From contig CAZHRR010000016.1 in assembly GCA_964534955.1 (NCBI GenBank), forward strand, positions 1 to 26,118: a stretch of 26,118 nucleotides of DNA, read 5' to 3'. Source of the stretch: UBA2128 sp964534955. Its GTDB lineage: Bacteria > Fidelibacterota > Marinisomatia > Marinisomatales > UBA2128. The notes under the pieces are model-generated. The model made no database searches. It had not been told where the DNA came from and saw only the letters and a list, made by a program, of their open reading frames with translations. Within the stretch, counting starts at the first letter, position 1. Each line of letters opens with the position of its first letter. The translations under genes and the position numbers were made by a program. Shown piece by piece: positions 1-7,609 of this stretch.

Positions 1-110
1 GGGCTAATGATTCACCAGAATGGACAGGTGAGAATCCGTACGGAGATGGAAAGGCGGCAGAAAGGATCGTCACTTCCATAGAAAGTATCTCTCAAGAGAG
101 GAGTCGTTAA
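1..110 (+). CDS. wecB: UDP-N-acetylglucosamine 2-epimerase (non-hydrolysing), C-terminal end only
   Basis: This is a partial gene whose 5' part lies outside the window. Reading frame 3 (from base 3) is open to the TAA at 108-110 and gives 35 residues. They include NPYGDGKAAERI, which closely matches the C-terminal end of non-hydrolysing UDP-GlcNAc 2-epimerases (WecB/MnaA), where a conserved NPYGDGxAxxRI precedes the last helix. These enzymes interconvert UDP-GlcNAc and UDP-ManNAc in the cytoplasm to feed surface polysaccharide synthesis. The stop lies 2 bases before the next start, so the gene is probably the upstream member of the same glycan operon. The motif is short but distinctive; the rest of the enzyme cannot be checked here. 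Confidence 0.72.
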   Translation, partial: ANDSPEWTGENPYGDGKAAERIVTSIESISQERSR

Positions 111-112
111 AA

Positions 113-1246
113 GTGCCGTCGCCTATCACTATCCTCTTCGATGTTTATCACCTCTATCATCTTCCTCAGTTTGATCCAGTGATTGACTTGCTGATGGACG
201 ATAAACGTTTCGATGTACATTTGTCATATGCTTCTGACATTCGACCGGAAGAAAGGTTGTTGACATCAGAAATTTTAAGTAAGAGAGATTGTAAGGTTTT
301 TACTGCAGATACTGAAGAAGAACGAGCTTCAATAATTCGAGAGTTAGCACCAGATGTATATATTTGTGGTTGGTCAAGACATGAAATTCAGGATTATGTA
401 CCTGATTCTACTTTGGTTGGCATGATTTACCACGGTATAGGAGTGAAGCCCTCATACTGGAGGGATAATCATCCACGGCTCGATCTTCGTTTTGTGGAGG
501 GACCATTTAGAGAACGACAGCTAAGGGAGAAAGGGGTCGTTACCGATCTTGCTGTGACTGGTTACGCTAAACTTGATCCCCTATTCAACCATCAAATCCC
601 TGATCAGAAAACACTTCTTGAAGAACTGAATCTTGATCCAGATAAGAAGACAATTCTCTATGCTCCAACTTTTTATCCAAGCTCATTAGAATCATTTGGT
701 ATGAGACTGGCTCGAGATACAGAAGATTATAATCTTATACTTAAGCTTCATATGTGGAGTTATTTCAACATAAAATTTCCAATCAACTTAAAGGGACAAC
801 TCCGACTGACTAAAAAGATGGAGAGACAGTATAAGCATGTACATCTTTTGCCTCCTGACTATTATAATATTACACCATTATATAGTGTTGCGGATGTTTT
901 ACTGACAGAAGCTTCCTCTACAATGTATGAAATGATGGTGCTCGATAAGCCTGTAATCGTATGTGAATTCTATCGGCTACGCATGTCTCATAGGCTATTT
1001 CGTAAAAGGTTGTATAAAAGACGATTGGATGTAGAGATGAGCAAAGAGAAAGTAGATTTTTCATTCAAACTCGAAAAACCGAGCAAAATTAAGATAGTCT
1101 TGGAGCAGGTGTTTTCTGATGATGATCCTTTTACTGAGTTAAGAGAGAAATACAAGACTGATATGCTTTATAAGTTAGACGGTAAAGCTTCTGAAAGGAT
1201 TCGGGATGCAATCTTGGAAAGATTGGGACATACTCAAACCTTATGA
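113..1246 (+). CDS. CDP-glycerol glycerophosphotransferase family protein (TagB/TagF-like), copy 1
   Basis: The start is GTG at 113, with an AGAGAGGAG ribosome-binding site about 10 bases upstream and 2 bases after the stop of the epimerase. The 377-aa product has the landmarks of the Glyphos_transf (TagB/TagF) family: YHGIG at residues 106-110 (the H-G substrate loop), ILYAPTF at 181-187 and LTEASSTMYE at 264-273, followed by DKPVIV. Family members move glycerol-phosphate or another polyol-phosphate from a CDP-activated donor to a glycan or lipid acceptor on the cytoplasmic side of the membrane. No signal peptide or membrane segment is evident. The usual D-Y-S-S motif reads E-A-S-S here, so donor specificity may differ. 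By eye the gene is more A+T-rich than its paralogue just downstream, which suggests a different origin. The acceptor and donor are unknown. Confidence 0.8.
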   Translation: MPSPITILFDVYHLYHLPQFDPVIDLLMDDKRFDVHLSYASDIRPEERLLTSEILSKRDCKVFTADTEEERASIIRELAPDVYICGWSRHEIQDYVPDSTLVGMIYHGIGVKPSYWRDNHPRLDLRFVEGPFRERQLREKGVVTDLAVTGYAKLDPLFNHQIPDQKTLLEELNLDPDKKTILYAPTFYPSSLESFGMRLARDTEDYNLILKLHMWSYFNIKFPINLKGQLRLTKKMERQYKHVHLLPPDYYNITPLYSVADVLLTEASSTMYEMMVLDKPVIVCEFYRLRMSHRLFRKRLYKRRLDVEMSKEKVDFSFKLEKPSKIKIVLEQVFSDDDPFTELREKYKTDMLYKLDGKASERIRDAILERLGHTQTL

Positions 1247-1280
1247 GTACAACAAGGTCTTTATTCTCTTGTTTTCATAG

Positions 1281-2381
1281 ATGACAACAGTCCTCTTCGA
1301 AAGCCACCACCTTTACTACCTGCCGCATTTTGAACCAATCATGAGGGAGTTACAGAAGCGTAGAGGCTATGAAATAGCGGCGTCCATTCCACTGACTGTG
1401 GCACTGTCTGAGCGACGACTTTTTGCAGAATCTATGGAGAGGCAAGGTGTGGAGTTGATTACTGCTCATGATGAAGAAACAAGGGTCGTAACACTACGGC
1501 AGCGGGAATTTGATGTAATAATCGTAGGCAATGTAGGAAGGCTGGAGGAGATAGCATCAGAGCACTCGCTGGCAGTCATGGTCTATCACGGGATCGGACT
1601 GAAGCAGAGTTATTATACTGACATGTCCTCGCGAGTGGATCTGCGGGCAGTTGAGAGCGAATCACGAATTAAAGAGCTGAAGGCAAAAGGCGAAACGAAA
1701 CTGGTGCTCGCCGGCTTGACGAAGCTGGATGCTTTAGCTGATGCTCAGGATACTGTCCGAGATGACCTGCTTCAGCAATGGAATATTGATACGGAGTTGC
1801 CGATAGTTCTTTATGCACCAACATTCTATCCATCTTCGTTGGAGAAGCTTCTCCCTGAACTTCCAGCGCTTGCAGAAAAAACAAACGTACTTATTAAGCT
1901 CCACAATTTCAGCTGGCATCAGAATCGCTACAGACATCAGAGTCAGCTGGCATCAGAAATCACCGAAGGAAAAGAGAGATTGGTGCTCCTCCCACCGGAA
2001 GAATTTGATATAATAAAGTTCTTTCCTGCAGCAGATATTCTGCTTTCTGATTATTCATCTGTCTTATTCGAGTTTCTGGCTGTAAATCGTCCGATAATTC
2101 AGACAAATTTCTACACTCCAAAACCGAGGCATCGCATTTTCCCCTGGCGACTTTCCCGGCGTCTTGACCGTACAAGGGCTGGTGAAATTAACTTTTCCCT
2201 TTCCCTGAACCGACCGGGAGATCTTGTACCGACTGTCAACTCCGTGCTGGAGAACAGTGGTGAAATGGCGAATGAAAGGGAAGCAGCAGCCGAGCGATAT
2301 CTTTATAAGGTTGACAGTCTGGCATCATCACGCTTAGTTGATGAAATCGAGAGCGAACTGCAGAATAGAGGCATCTGTTGA
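1281..2381 (+). CDS. CDP-glycerol glycerophosphotransferase family protein (TagB/TagF-like), copy 2
   Basis: This 366-aa product is a paralogue of the preceding protein and shares its landmarks: YHGIG at 102-106, YAPTFYPSSLE at 178-188, and here the canonical SDYSS at 256-260 followed by NRPII. The family moves polyol-phosphate units from CDP donors to a growing glycan. The ATG follows directly on an in-frame TAG, so no longer start is possible; no good Shine-Dalgarno is visible, and translational coupling across the 34-base gap is likely. The stop TGA overlaps the TTG start of the heptosyltransferase. Two adjacent paralogues may act in sequence, one priming and one extending, as TagB and TagF do in wall teichoic acid synthesis. 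That division of labour is inferred from family knowledge. Confidence 0.8.
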   Translation: MTTVLFESHHLYYLPHFEPIMRELQKRRGYEIAASIPLTVALSERRLFAESMERQGVELITAHDEETRVVTLRQREFDVIIVGNVGRLEEIASEHSLAVMVYHGIGLKQSYYTDMSSRVDLRAVESESRIKELKAKGETKLVLAGLTKLDALADAQDTVRDDLLQQWNIDTELPIVLYAPTFYPSSLEKLLPELPALAEKTNVLIKLHNFSWHQNRYRHQSQLASEITEGKERLVLLPPEEFDIIKFFPAADILLSDYSSVLFEFLAVNRPIIQTNFYTPKPRHRIFPWRLSRRLDRTRAGEINFSLSLNRPGDLVPTVNSVLENSGEMANEREAAAERYLYKVDSLASSRLVDEIESELQNRGIC

Positions 2382-3352
2382 ATATAGGTATCTACGTCCC
2401 TAACTGGGTGGGTGATGCCGTCATGGCCATCCCCTTTATTAATGTGGTCAGGAGGGAGTGCCCCGAGGACAGGATCATCATTATCGGTCAGTCGTGGGTG
2501 ATAGATATTTTAAAACATCATCCCTCAGTAGATGAGATAGTCAGCTTATCATTCACTCGCGGTCCTGCAGCTACAACTCGGGCTGGGCTCAATCTCAGGA
2601 AACTCGATCTGGGTGTTTTCTACCTGCTCTCCGACTCATGGCGGTGTGCCTACCTTGCTTGGCTCTCTAATGCTAACTGCAGAATTGGTTTTCGAGGACA
2701 GTGGCGTACTCCTCTGCTGACCAGAGCTGAATACCATCCGGAGAAACCACTTCATCGGTCAGATAAGTACCTGAGGCTGATAGGAGGTCTTGGAGAAAGA
2801 ACCTGGAACTGTATCACGATCTCCGCTGAGGAATCTGAATGGGGGAAAAGTGAGATGGAGAATCTCGGCTTGAAAAATCCGTTGGCTGTTTTCCCATCAA
2901 GTGTGGCTCAATCCCGCAGAGTGCCGGTAGAAAAGTGGGTGGAGATTCTGACTTACTCAGCCAGAGAGGATAGAGAAGTACTTTTCTTCGGTAGTGATCA
3001 TGAACGGTCAATTGGGGAAGCTCTTGTGGAGCAGTTAGACAAAGCTGTCTCCGTTTGCGGAAAATACTCCCTGAGGGAGAGCATTGTCCTCATTTCGCTT
3101 TGTGATGGTGCTATAGGTACGGACAGCGGACTGGGACATATGACGGCAAACCTTGGACTGCCTATAGTGTCACTTTTCGGAGCGGGTAATCCCACACATA
3201 CCGCACCACAGGGTCCCCGCGTCAAAATTGTCAGGACTGACGTTCATTGCAGTCCGTGCCGAAAGAATGTCTGTCTGAATAGGGAAGAACACCTGCTTTG
3301 TCTGACATCTCTTAATGCTAAAGAAGTTTGGAAAGCATACACTTTGTTGTGA
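2378..3352 (+). CDS. waaF: Glycosyltransferase family 9, ADP-heptose:LPS heptosyltransferase II-like
   Basis: The start is TTG at 2378, overlapping the previous stop (TTGA) and preceded by AGAGG about 6 bases upstream. The 324-aa protein begins with the GT9 N-terminus (PNWVGDAVMAIPF, residues 8-20) and has the ADP-heptose-binding region near residues 246-275, including GTDSGLGHMTANLG and then FGAGNPTHTAP. A cysteine-rich stretch near 291-308 (CSPCRKNVC and C308) matches the C-terminal cysteine cluster common in heptosyltransferase II. WaaF-type enzymes add heptose to the LPS inner core at the inner face of the cytoplasmic membrane. This argues for a Gram-negative cell with LPS-like glycolipid. 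The sugar could differ from L,D-heptose, so the symbol is tentative. Confidence 0.82.
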   Translation: MNIGIYVPNWVGDAVMAIPFINVVRRECPEDRIIIIGQSWVIDILKHHPSVDEIVSLSFTRGPAATTRAGLNLRKLDLGVFYLLSDSWRCAYLAWLSNANCRIGFRGQWRTPLLTRAEYHPEKPLHRSDKYLRLIGGLGERTWNCITISAEESEWGKSEMENLGLKNPLAVFPSSVAQSRRVPVEKWVEILTYSAREDREVLFFGSDHERSIGEALVEQLDKAVSVCGKYSLRESIVLISLCDGAIGTDSGLGHMTANLGLPIVSLFGAGNPTHTAPQGPRVKIVRTDVHCSPCRKNVCLNREEHLLCLTSLNAKEVWKAYTLL

Positions 3353-3641
3353 ATTAAAATCGAAGTAAAGGGATTACCAGTTTATTGGACTAAAGTCCTA
3401 TCTCTGATGCACCTTTACCCCCGACTTTCGCACAGCGTCCTGTGAAAAAGTCGGGGTAAGTAACAGATGTTAACCCAACATCTGATATTAAAATCGGGTT
3501 TAGTGGTAAAGCTTTTAGAAAGTTACCCCAGCATTCCCGCCTGCCCTCCCTTGGAGGGTGCGGGCAGGTATCATAATAAAAGTAGATTTTCAAAACAGTT
3601 TTAAAGCATCGTCTGTTTTTTCGTAACTTCGCCACCGAATC
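3353..3641. repeat. Intergenic region with three palindromic repeats
   Basis: These 289 bases separate the heptosyltransferase and nucleotidyltransferase genes and hold no convincing gene. Three inverted repeats are visible. 3415-3459 pairs TTACCCCCGACTTT with AAAGTCGGGGTAA around an inner CACAG/CTGTG stem. 3464-3484 is a perfect 8-bp stem, CAGATGTT with AACATCTG, around a 5-base loop. 3540-3568 pairs CCTGCCC with GGGCAGG around a C/G-rich core. None is followed by a clear U-tract, so I do not call an intrinsic terminator. The first and third resemble elements at 22075-23156 and look like dispersed genomic repeats. Confidence 0.7.
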
Positions 3642-4382
3642 ATGAAAGCAATTATACTGGCTGCAGGAGTTTCCCGTCGTCTCTATCCCTTTACGTTTGA
3701 CACACCAAAATGTCTTCTGGAAGTGAGTGGACTTCCTATTATCGACTATCAGATGGAAGCGTTAAGGAAGGCGGGAATATTTGAAGCGGTTATCGTTGTG
3801 GGTTATTTCAGGGAGAAATTAATTGAGCATATTCAAAGTGAATATCCTGATTTTGAAGTCACTTTCATAACGAACGAGCACTTCTTTGAAACCAATACTG
3901 CTTATTCTCTTTACCTTTGCAGGGAGGAATTTCTGAATAGTGAGACACTCCTCATGAACGCTGACGTCCTCTATCCGGAAGAACTGTTAGAGAGGCTCAT
4001 GGCATCTCCTCACGAGAATGTCATGGCAGTAGATGTGAAAGAGTGCGGGCGGGAAGAGGTGAAAGTCATCGCCGGCTCTGAGGACAAACTGGTAGCCATC
4101 GGGAAAGAGCTGATTCAGGAAAATACATTGGGGGAATTTATTGGAGTAGCCCGTTTTAATTCCCTCTTTGGTCAGAAGTTGGCATCCTCACTGGAGCATC
4201 TAATAGATTCAGGCGGGAAGGCAGACTATTTTGAAGCAGCTATCCATCCGCTGCTGTCGGAGATGGACGTTTATTATATTGATATCTCAGATCTGCCGTG
4301 TACTGAGATTGACTTCGTCGAAGATCTGAAAGAAGCGCAAAAGTTGACGAAGTCAGACTGGTTTAAAACCAGTAAAGACTAA
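3642..4382 (+). CDS. Sugar/choline-phosphate nucleotidyltransferase (LicC-like NTP transferase)
   Basis: The 246-aa protein is a single NTP_transferase domain. The nucleotide-binding loop is LAAGVSRRLYPF from residue 6, with the catalytic-type lysine in TPKCL at 21-25. The metal-binding Asp is D109 in LLMNADV, and a second acidic motif, EIDFVEDL, starts at 222. The short length and the C-terminal E-I-D-F-x-E-D-L resemble LicC-type phosphocholine cytidylyltransferases and related enzymes more than long glucose-1-phosphate thymidylyltransferases. It probably makes a CDP- or other NDP-activated headgroup in the cytoplasm. Next to two CDP-polyol transferases it may supply their donor; that is inferred from position. 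No clear ribosome-binding site is seen. The 3' end is convergent with the porin gene, 4 bases away. Confidence 0.78.
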   Translation: MKAIILAAGVSRRLYPFTFDTPKCLLEVSGLPIIDYQMEALRKAGIFEAVIVVGYFREKLIEHIQSEYPDFEVTFITNEHFFETNTAYSLYLCREEFLNSETLLMNADVLYPEELLERLMASPHENVMAVDVKECGREEVKVIAGSEDKLVAIGKELIQENTLGEFIGVARFNSLFGQKLASSLEHLIDSGGKADYFEAAIHPLLSEMDVYYIDISDLPCTEIDFVEDLKEAQKLTKSDWFKTSKD

Positions 4383-4386
4383 CCCT

Positions 4387-5340
4387 CTAAAATCGGAATT
4401 GGAAATTAAGTCTGAGAATCATCTTGGGTTCTGTATCATCTTCGTATAAAGTATATCGAAGAGTGGGTGCGATAGAGAATCCCGATGTAGGCCTGTAATG
4501 GATGCCTCCAATGAGGTAGGTCTCTCTATCCCCTCCTGTATTAGTGTCTTCATCAAAAGTATCCACTCTAGCCAATACATCCAGAGCTTCAGCAAAAGCA
4601 AGGTTGGCGTAGATTGAAATTAACTGTCCACTGGTCCCCCCACTGTCATCAGATCTGAGGAATTCCATCCCTATGCGGAGCAACTCTGTGGCATATCCGG
4701 CGAAGCCTGATAATCTCAATATGTTTTCAGTAGTATCGTAAGGTTCATAGGATACAACTCCTCCAGTGTTCCATCCGGGATTTGTATTCAGCCGCTGTTC
4801 TCCAAGCGAGATCAGCGCCGTAAGACGTTTGTGGGTATCATTCTCACCGAACTTGAATCCACGTCCATTGTAGGCGGCAAGATGGATAAGAAGATTGTCA
4901 GAGAGGTTTTTCCGAAAGGCGAGCCCTAAGTCTGCTGTTGGATCAAATCCCCAAAAGTCAGTCGGTTGCTTCTCAATAAACCTTAATCCCCATGTTGCCG
5001 TAGCAGGACCGAAGTAGTTCGTCGGCTGTTGTCCGATGAGGAATGAACCTGCGGCACTGTTCCATACAAGATAGGCGTACTTCACAAAGAAGGAAAGGCG
5101 CTCATGGACGATAAGATTATCAGTTACTCCAATGCGAGCGGCGTCTATGGTGACCCGGGCTGCAGCATCCTCGGATAGACTCGTGCGGAAATCAAGATAT
5201 GTACGTGTGATATTGAAAGAGAAGTTATCCTCATCTTCATAAGTAGCATCGAAGAAAACGAGGCTGGATACGTTTATTCTCTCCTGAGCATTAAGACTAA
5301 AAGCTATACTTGTGCTAAGGGTGATGATAAATTTGCGCAT
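4387..5340 (-). CDS. Outer-membrane beta-barrel (porin-like) protein
   Basis: The 317-aa protein starts with a Sec signal peptide: basic MRK, a hydrophobic run, and a likely cleavage after residue 18-19 (LNA-Q). The rest alternates polar and hydrophobic residues in amphipathic strands rich in Tyr, Phe and Gly, and ends in a strand closing with phenylalanine (NFQFRF), the usual outer-membrane insertion signal. A GAGGAG ribosome-binding site sits 8 bases before the ATG. I infer an outer-membrane channel of the phosphate-selective-porin-like type found in FCB bacteria; the solute cannot be told from sequence. The universal stress gene lies 22 bases upstream on the same strand, so the two are probably co-transcribed. 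Confidence 0.75.
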   Translation of the reverse strand: MRKFIITLSTSIAFSLNAQERINVSSLVFFDATYEDEDNFSFNITRTYLDFRTSLSEDAAARVTIDAARIGVTDNLIVHERLSFFVKYAYLVWNSAAGSFLIGQQPTNYFGPATATWGLRFIEKQPTDFWGFDPTADLGLAFRKNLSDNLLIHLAAYNGRGFKFGENDTHKRLTALISLGEQRLNTNPGWNTGGVVSYEPYDTTENILRLSGFAGYATELLRIGMEFLRSDDSGGTSGQLISIYANLAFAEALDVLARVDTFDEDTNTGGDRETYLIGGIHYRPTSGFSIAPTLRYTLYEDDTEPKMILRLNFQFRF

Positions 5341-5362
5341 TATTTTTTCTCCTCAGGATTTA

Positions 5363-5833
5363 TCAGGGCATCTCGACCTTGTGCTCTGGATGCCTGATAG
5401 TAAGTACAGGACAAGGCGATTTTCGAACTACTTTCTCTGCTGTGCTTCCAAAAAGGACATGACTAAGACCTCCTAAGCCGTGAGTGGACATGATTATCAT
5501 ATCCGCGTTTTCCTTCCGACCTGTTTCAATAATCTCCCTTGCAGGTGTACCGTGAGTCAGGATTATCTGGCTTTTGATTGAGTCCGGAATCAGCTCGTCA
5601 ACGAGTCTCTCCATGGATTGTTTGAGTAACTCATCTTGCTCACCAGACAGGTTTGGCGGGGGTGCGGCCCAAGCAAAATCAGAGGGTGTTATCGTAGGCT
5701 GAATTACATGTACAATGATAAGTTCTGCATCGAACTTTTCAGCTAGAGAAATGGCGTATCCAAATGCGTAGCGTGAAAACTCCGAGAAATCGGTGGTGAC
5801 TAATATCTTCTTGATTTCAAGGATGTCTGACAT
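5363..5833 (-). CDS. Universal stress protein, UspA family
   Basis: The 156-aa protein is one Usp domain, the usual size. It opens with KKILVTTDFSEFSRYAF, typical of the first beta strand and helix. It carries MSTHG followed by the ATP-binding glycine pattern G-x2-G-x9-G-S/T, seen in GLGGLSHVLFGST, and ends in the conserved SPCPVLTIR strand. Such proteins are soluble dimers that bind ATP and are induced by starvation, redox or other stress. It precedes the porin gene with a 22-base gap. The region upstream (5834-6220) is shared with divergently transcribed citrate synthase. No strong Shine-Dalgarno is visible before the ATG. Confidence 0.9.
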   Translation of the reverse strand: MSDILEIKKILVTTDFSEFSRYAFGYAISLAEKFDAELIIVHVIQPTITPSDFAWAAPPPNLSGEQDELLKQSMERLVDELIPDSIKSQIILTHGTPAREIIETGRKENADMIIMSTHGLGGLSHVLFGSTAEKVVRKSPCPVLTIRHPEHKVEMP

Positions 5834-6220
5834 GGTTGTGTATTTATCTTAAACGAAAAGTAGATATATCTCAGAATTATCGCAATAATTACCACTGACA
5901 ATGTTACAGTCAATTCCAAATTTGTTGGGGCTAAGAAAAATCTACACGGGTCTTTCAGAATTCCTTACTATTTAGTAAATTCCTNNNNNNNNNNNNNNNN
6001 NNNNNNNNNNNNNNNNNNNNNNNNNNNNNNNNNNNNNNNNNNNNNNNNNNNNNNNNNNNNNNNNNNNNNNNNNNNNNNNNNNNNGCTAAGAAAAATCTAC
6101 ACGGGTCTTTCAGAATTCCTTACTATTTAGTAAATTCCTTTTAGCCTGCTTAAACAGGTGTTCCGAGGTATTTACTCTAATTAAAATGATAAATATAGCA
6201 TACAACTCCGAGGTAAAATC
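5834..6220. other. Divergent intergenic region with assembly gap (100 N)
   Basis: This region lies between the divergent usp and citrate synthase genes. Ns occupy 5985-6084, exactly 100. The 55 bases before the gap (5930-5984) are identical to the 55 bases after it (6085-6139). This is what a scaffolder leaves when two contigs ending on the same k-mer are joined with a default gap, so the true sequence probably has one copy and no gap. Near the right copy a palindrome is visible: TTACTA/TAGTAA at 6120-6133 around TT, flanked by GAAT (6113-6116) and ATTC (6134-6137). Confidence 0.85.
6171..6199 (+). promoter_or_regulatory. Possible sigma70-type promoter of citrate synthase
   Basis: TTTACT at 6171-6176 and TATAGC at 6194-6199 are separated by 17 bases in an A+T-rich stretch before the citrate synthase start at 6221. 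The implied start of transcription, about 6205-6207, leaves a very short leader that still includes the CCGAGG ribosome-binding site. The match is modest and FCB bacteria can use other consensus sequences, so this is tentative. Confidence 0.25.
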
Positions 6221-7492
6221 ATGAGCAATGCAAAGTTGATTCTCGAAGATCAGACAATCGAACTACCCATTATTGTAGGGTCTGAAGGTGAAAAGGCGGT
6301 CGATGTTACTCGACTTAGAGCTGAGACAGGGTATATAACATTCGATCCTGCCTATGGTAATACGGGTTCCTGTGCCAGTGACATTACTTTCATTGATGGC
6401 GAACAGGGTATACTAAGATACAGAGGGATTCCCATAGAACAGCTGGCAGAGAAATCGTCATTTGTTGAAGTCTGCTATCTTCTCATCTATGGCCATCTCC
6501 CGGATCGTGATGAACTAAATAAGTTCAGGGATAAGATTAGTCATCATTCAATGATACATGAGGATTTCAAAAGGTTGTTTGACGGTTATCCCATGAATGC
6601 TCATCCCATGGGGGTATTGGCCTCCACTGTCGGTGCTCTCTCCACGTTCTACCCCAATACAGAAAATGGCGACGTTGATCTAAATATTATTCGCCTTCTG
6701 GCAAAAGTAAAGACACTGGCGGCATTCTCGTACAAAAAATCCATTGGACAGCCTTTCGTTTATCCGCGTAACGATCTTACCTACGAAGAGAATTTCCTCC
6801 ATACCATGTTCGCCGTACCAGCTGAAGATTTCCATGTGGAGCCCGTTATGGCGGACGCCCTGCGGCTTCTTATGGTGCTGCATGCTGACCACGAGCAAAA
6901 TTGCTCGACAGCGACCGTTCGTATGGTGGGAAGCAGTCAGTCCAACGTGTTCATCTCAATTGCTGGAGGGATCTCTGCCCTTTGGGGGCAGCTGCATGGC
7001 GGTGCCAATCAGAAGGTTATCGAAATGCTGCGGATGATCGATGAGGATGGCCAGAACTATCAGAAATACGTTGATATGGCCAAGGATAAGAAATCGGATT
7101 TTAAACTCTTTGGGTTTGGACACCGGGTGTACAAGAATTTCGATCCCCGAGCAAAAATACTCAAAGGTGCTGCCGATAGGCTCCTCGAACGTCTGGGTGT
7201 AGCTGATCCTCTATTGCAAATAGCCATGGAGTTAGAGGAGATCGCCTTGAAGGATGACTTCTTCATAGATCGTAAACTCTATCCCAATGTAGATTTCTAC
7301 TCGGGTATCATCTACCGTGCTATGGGTATACCCACGCAAATGTTTACGGTGATGTTTGCCCTGGGCAGACTACCCGGCTGGATTGCCCAGTGGAAGGAGA
7401 TGGCAGAAGAGGAACATCAGCGGATCTACCGTCCGCGGCAGATATACACTGGGAATCCCCTGTCAGATTATATACCATTTGCCAAGCGGTAG
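6221..7492 (+). CDS. gltA: Citrate synthase (type II, hexameric class)
   Basis: The 423-aa protein condenses acetyl-CoA with oxaloacetate to citrate in the cytoplasm. The catalytic triad is visible: His259 in QLHGGANQ, His301 in the family signature GFGHRVYKNFDPRAK, and Asp358 in VDFYSG. The spacing matches the E. coli enzyme (264/305/362). The extra N-terminal beta domain (about residues 1-50) and the total length near 427 fit the NADH-regulated type II group; whether it responds to NADH cannot be seen. A CGAGGT ribosome-binding site lies about 7 bases before the ATG. The gene stands alone on the plus strand, convergent with the long redox operon. In an anaerobe with Kor it could serve an oxidative, split or reversed TCA cycle. 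Confidence 0.96.
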   Translation: MSNAKLILEDQTIELPIIVGSEGEKAVDVTRLRAETGYITFDPAYGNTGSCASDITFIDGEQGILRYRGIPIEQLAEKSSFVEVCYLLIYGHLPDRDELNKFRDKISHHSMIHEDFKRLFDGYPMNAHPMGVLASTVGALSTFYPNTENGDVDLNIIRLLAKVKTLAAFSYKKSIGQPFVYPRNDLTYEENFLHTMFAVPAEDFHVEPVMADALRLLMVLHADHEQNCSTATVRMVGSSQSNVFISIAGGISALWGQLHGGANQKVIEMLRMIDEDGQNYQKYVDMAKDKKSDFKLFGFGHRVYKNFDPRAKILKGAADRLLERLGVADPLLQIAMELEEIALKDDFFIDRKLYPNVDFYSGIIYRAMGIPTQMFTVMFALGRLPGWIAQWKEMAEEEHQRIYRPRQIYTGNPLSDYIPFAKR

Positions 7493-7514
7493 AATGCAAT
7501 CGCAGTAGATAATG

Positions 7515-7539
7515 GCTTGTTCTTCCTGTGTAAACAAGC
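7515..7539 (+). terminator. Weak hairpin downstream of citrate synthase
   Basis: GCTTGTT (7515-7521) and AACAAGC (7533-7539) form a perfect 7-bp stem with an 11-base loop, 23 bases after the citrate synthase stop and between convergent genes. There is no U-tract after it on either strand, so it is at best a weak or factor-assisted terminator. Confidence 0.25.
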
Positions 7540-7609
7540 TGTAGAACGACAGTATAAGATGTAGCTGTTTCTCTGACAGTGGGAATCTGTTGTCAGGATA
7601 CGTGGCTTG

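Noticed and set aside
3390..3635. 81-aa minus-strand ORF between heptosyltransferase and nucleotidyltransferase genes
   Set aside because: It runs through three palindromic repeats, has no ribosome-binding site and its sequence is explained by the repeats.
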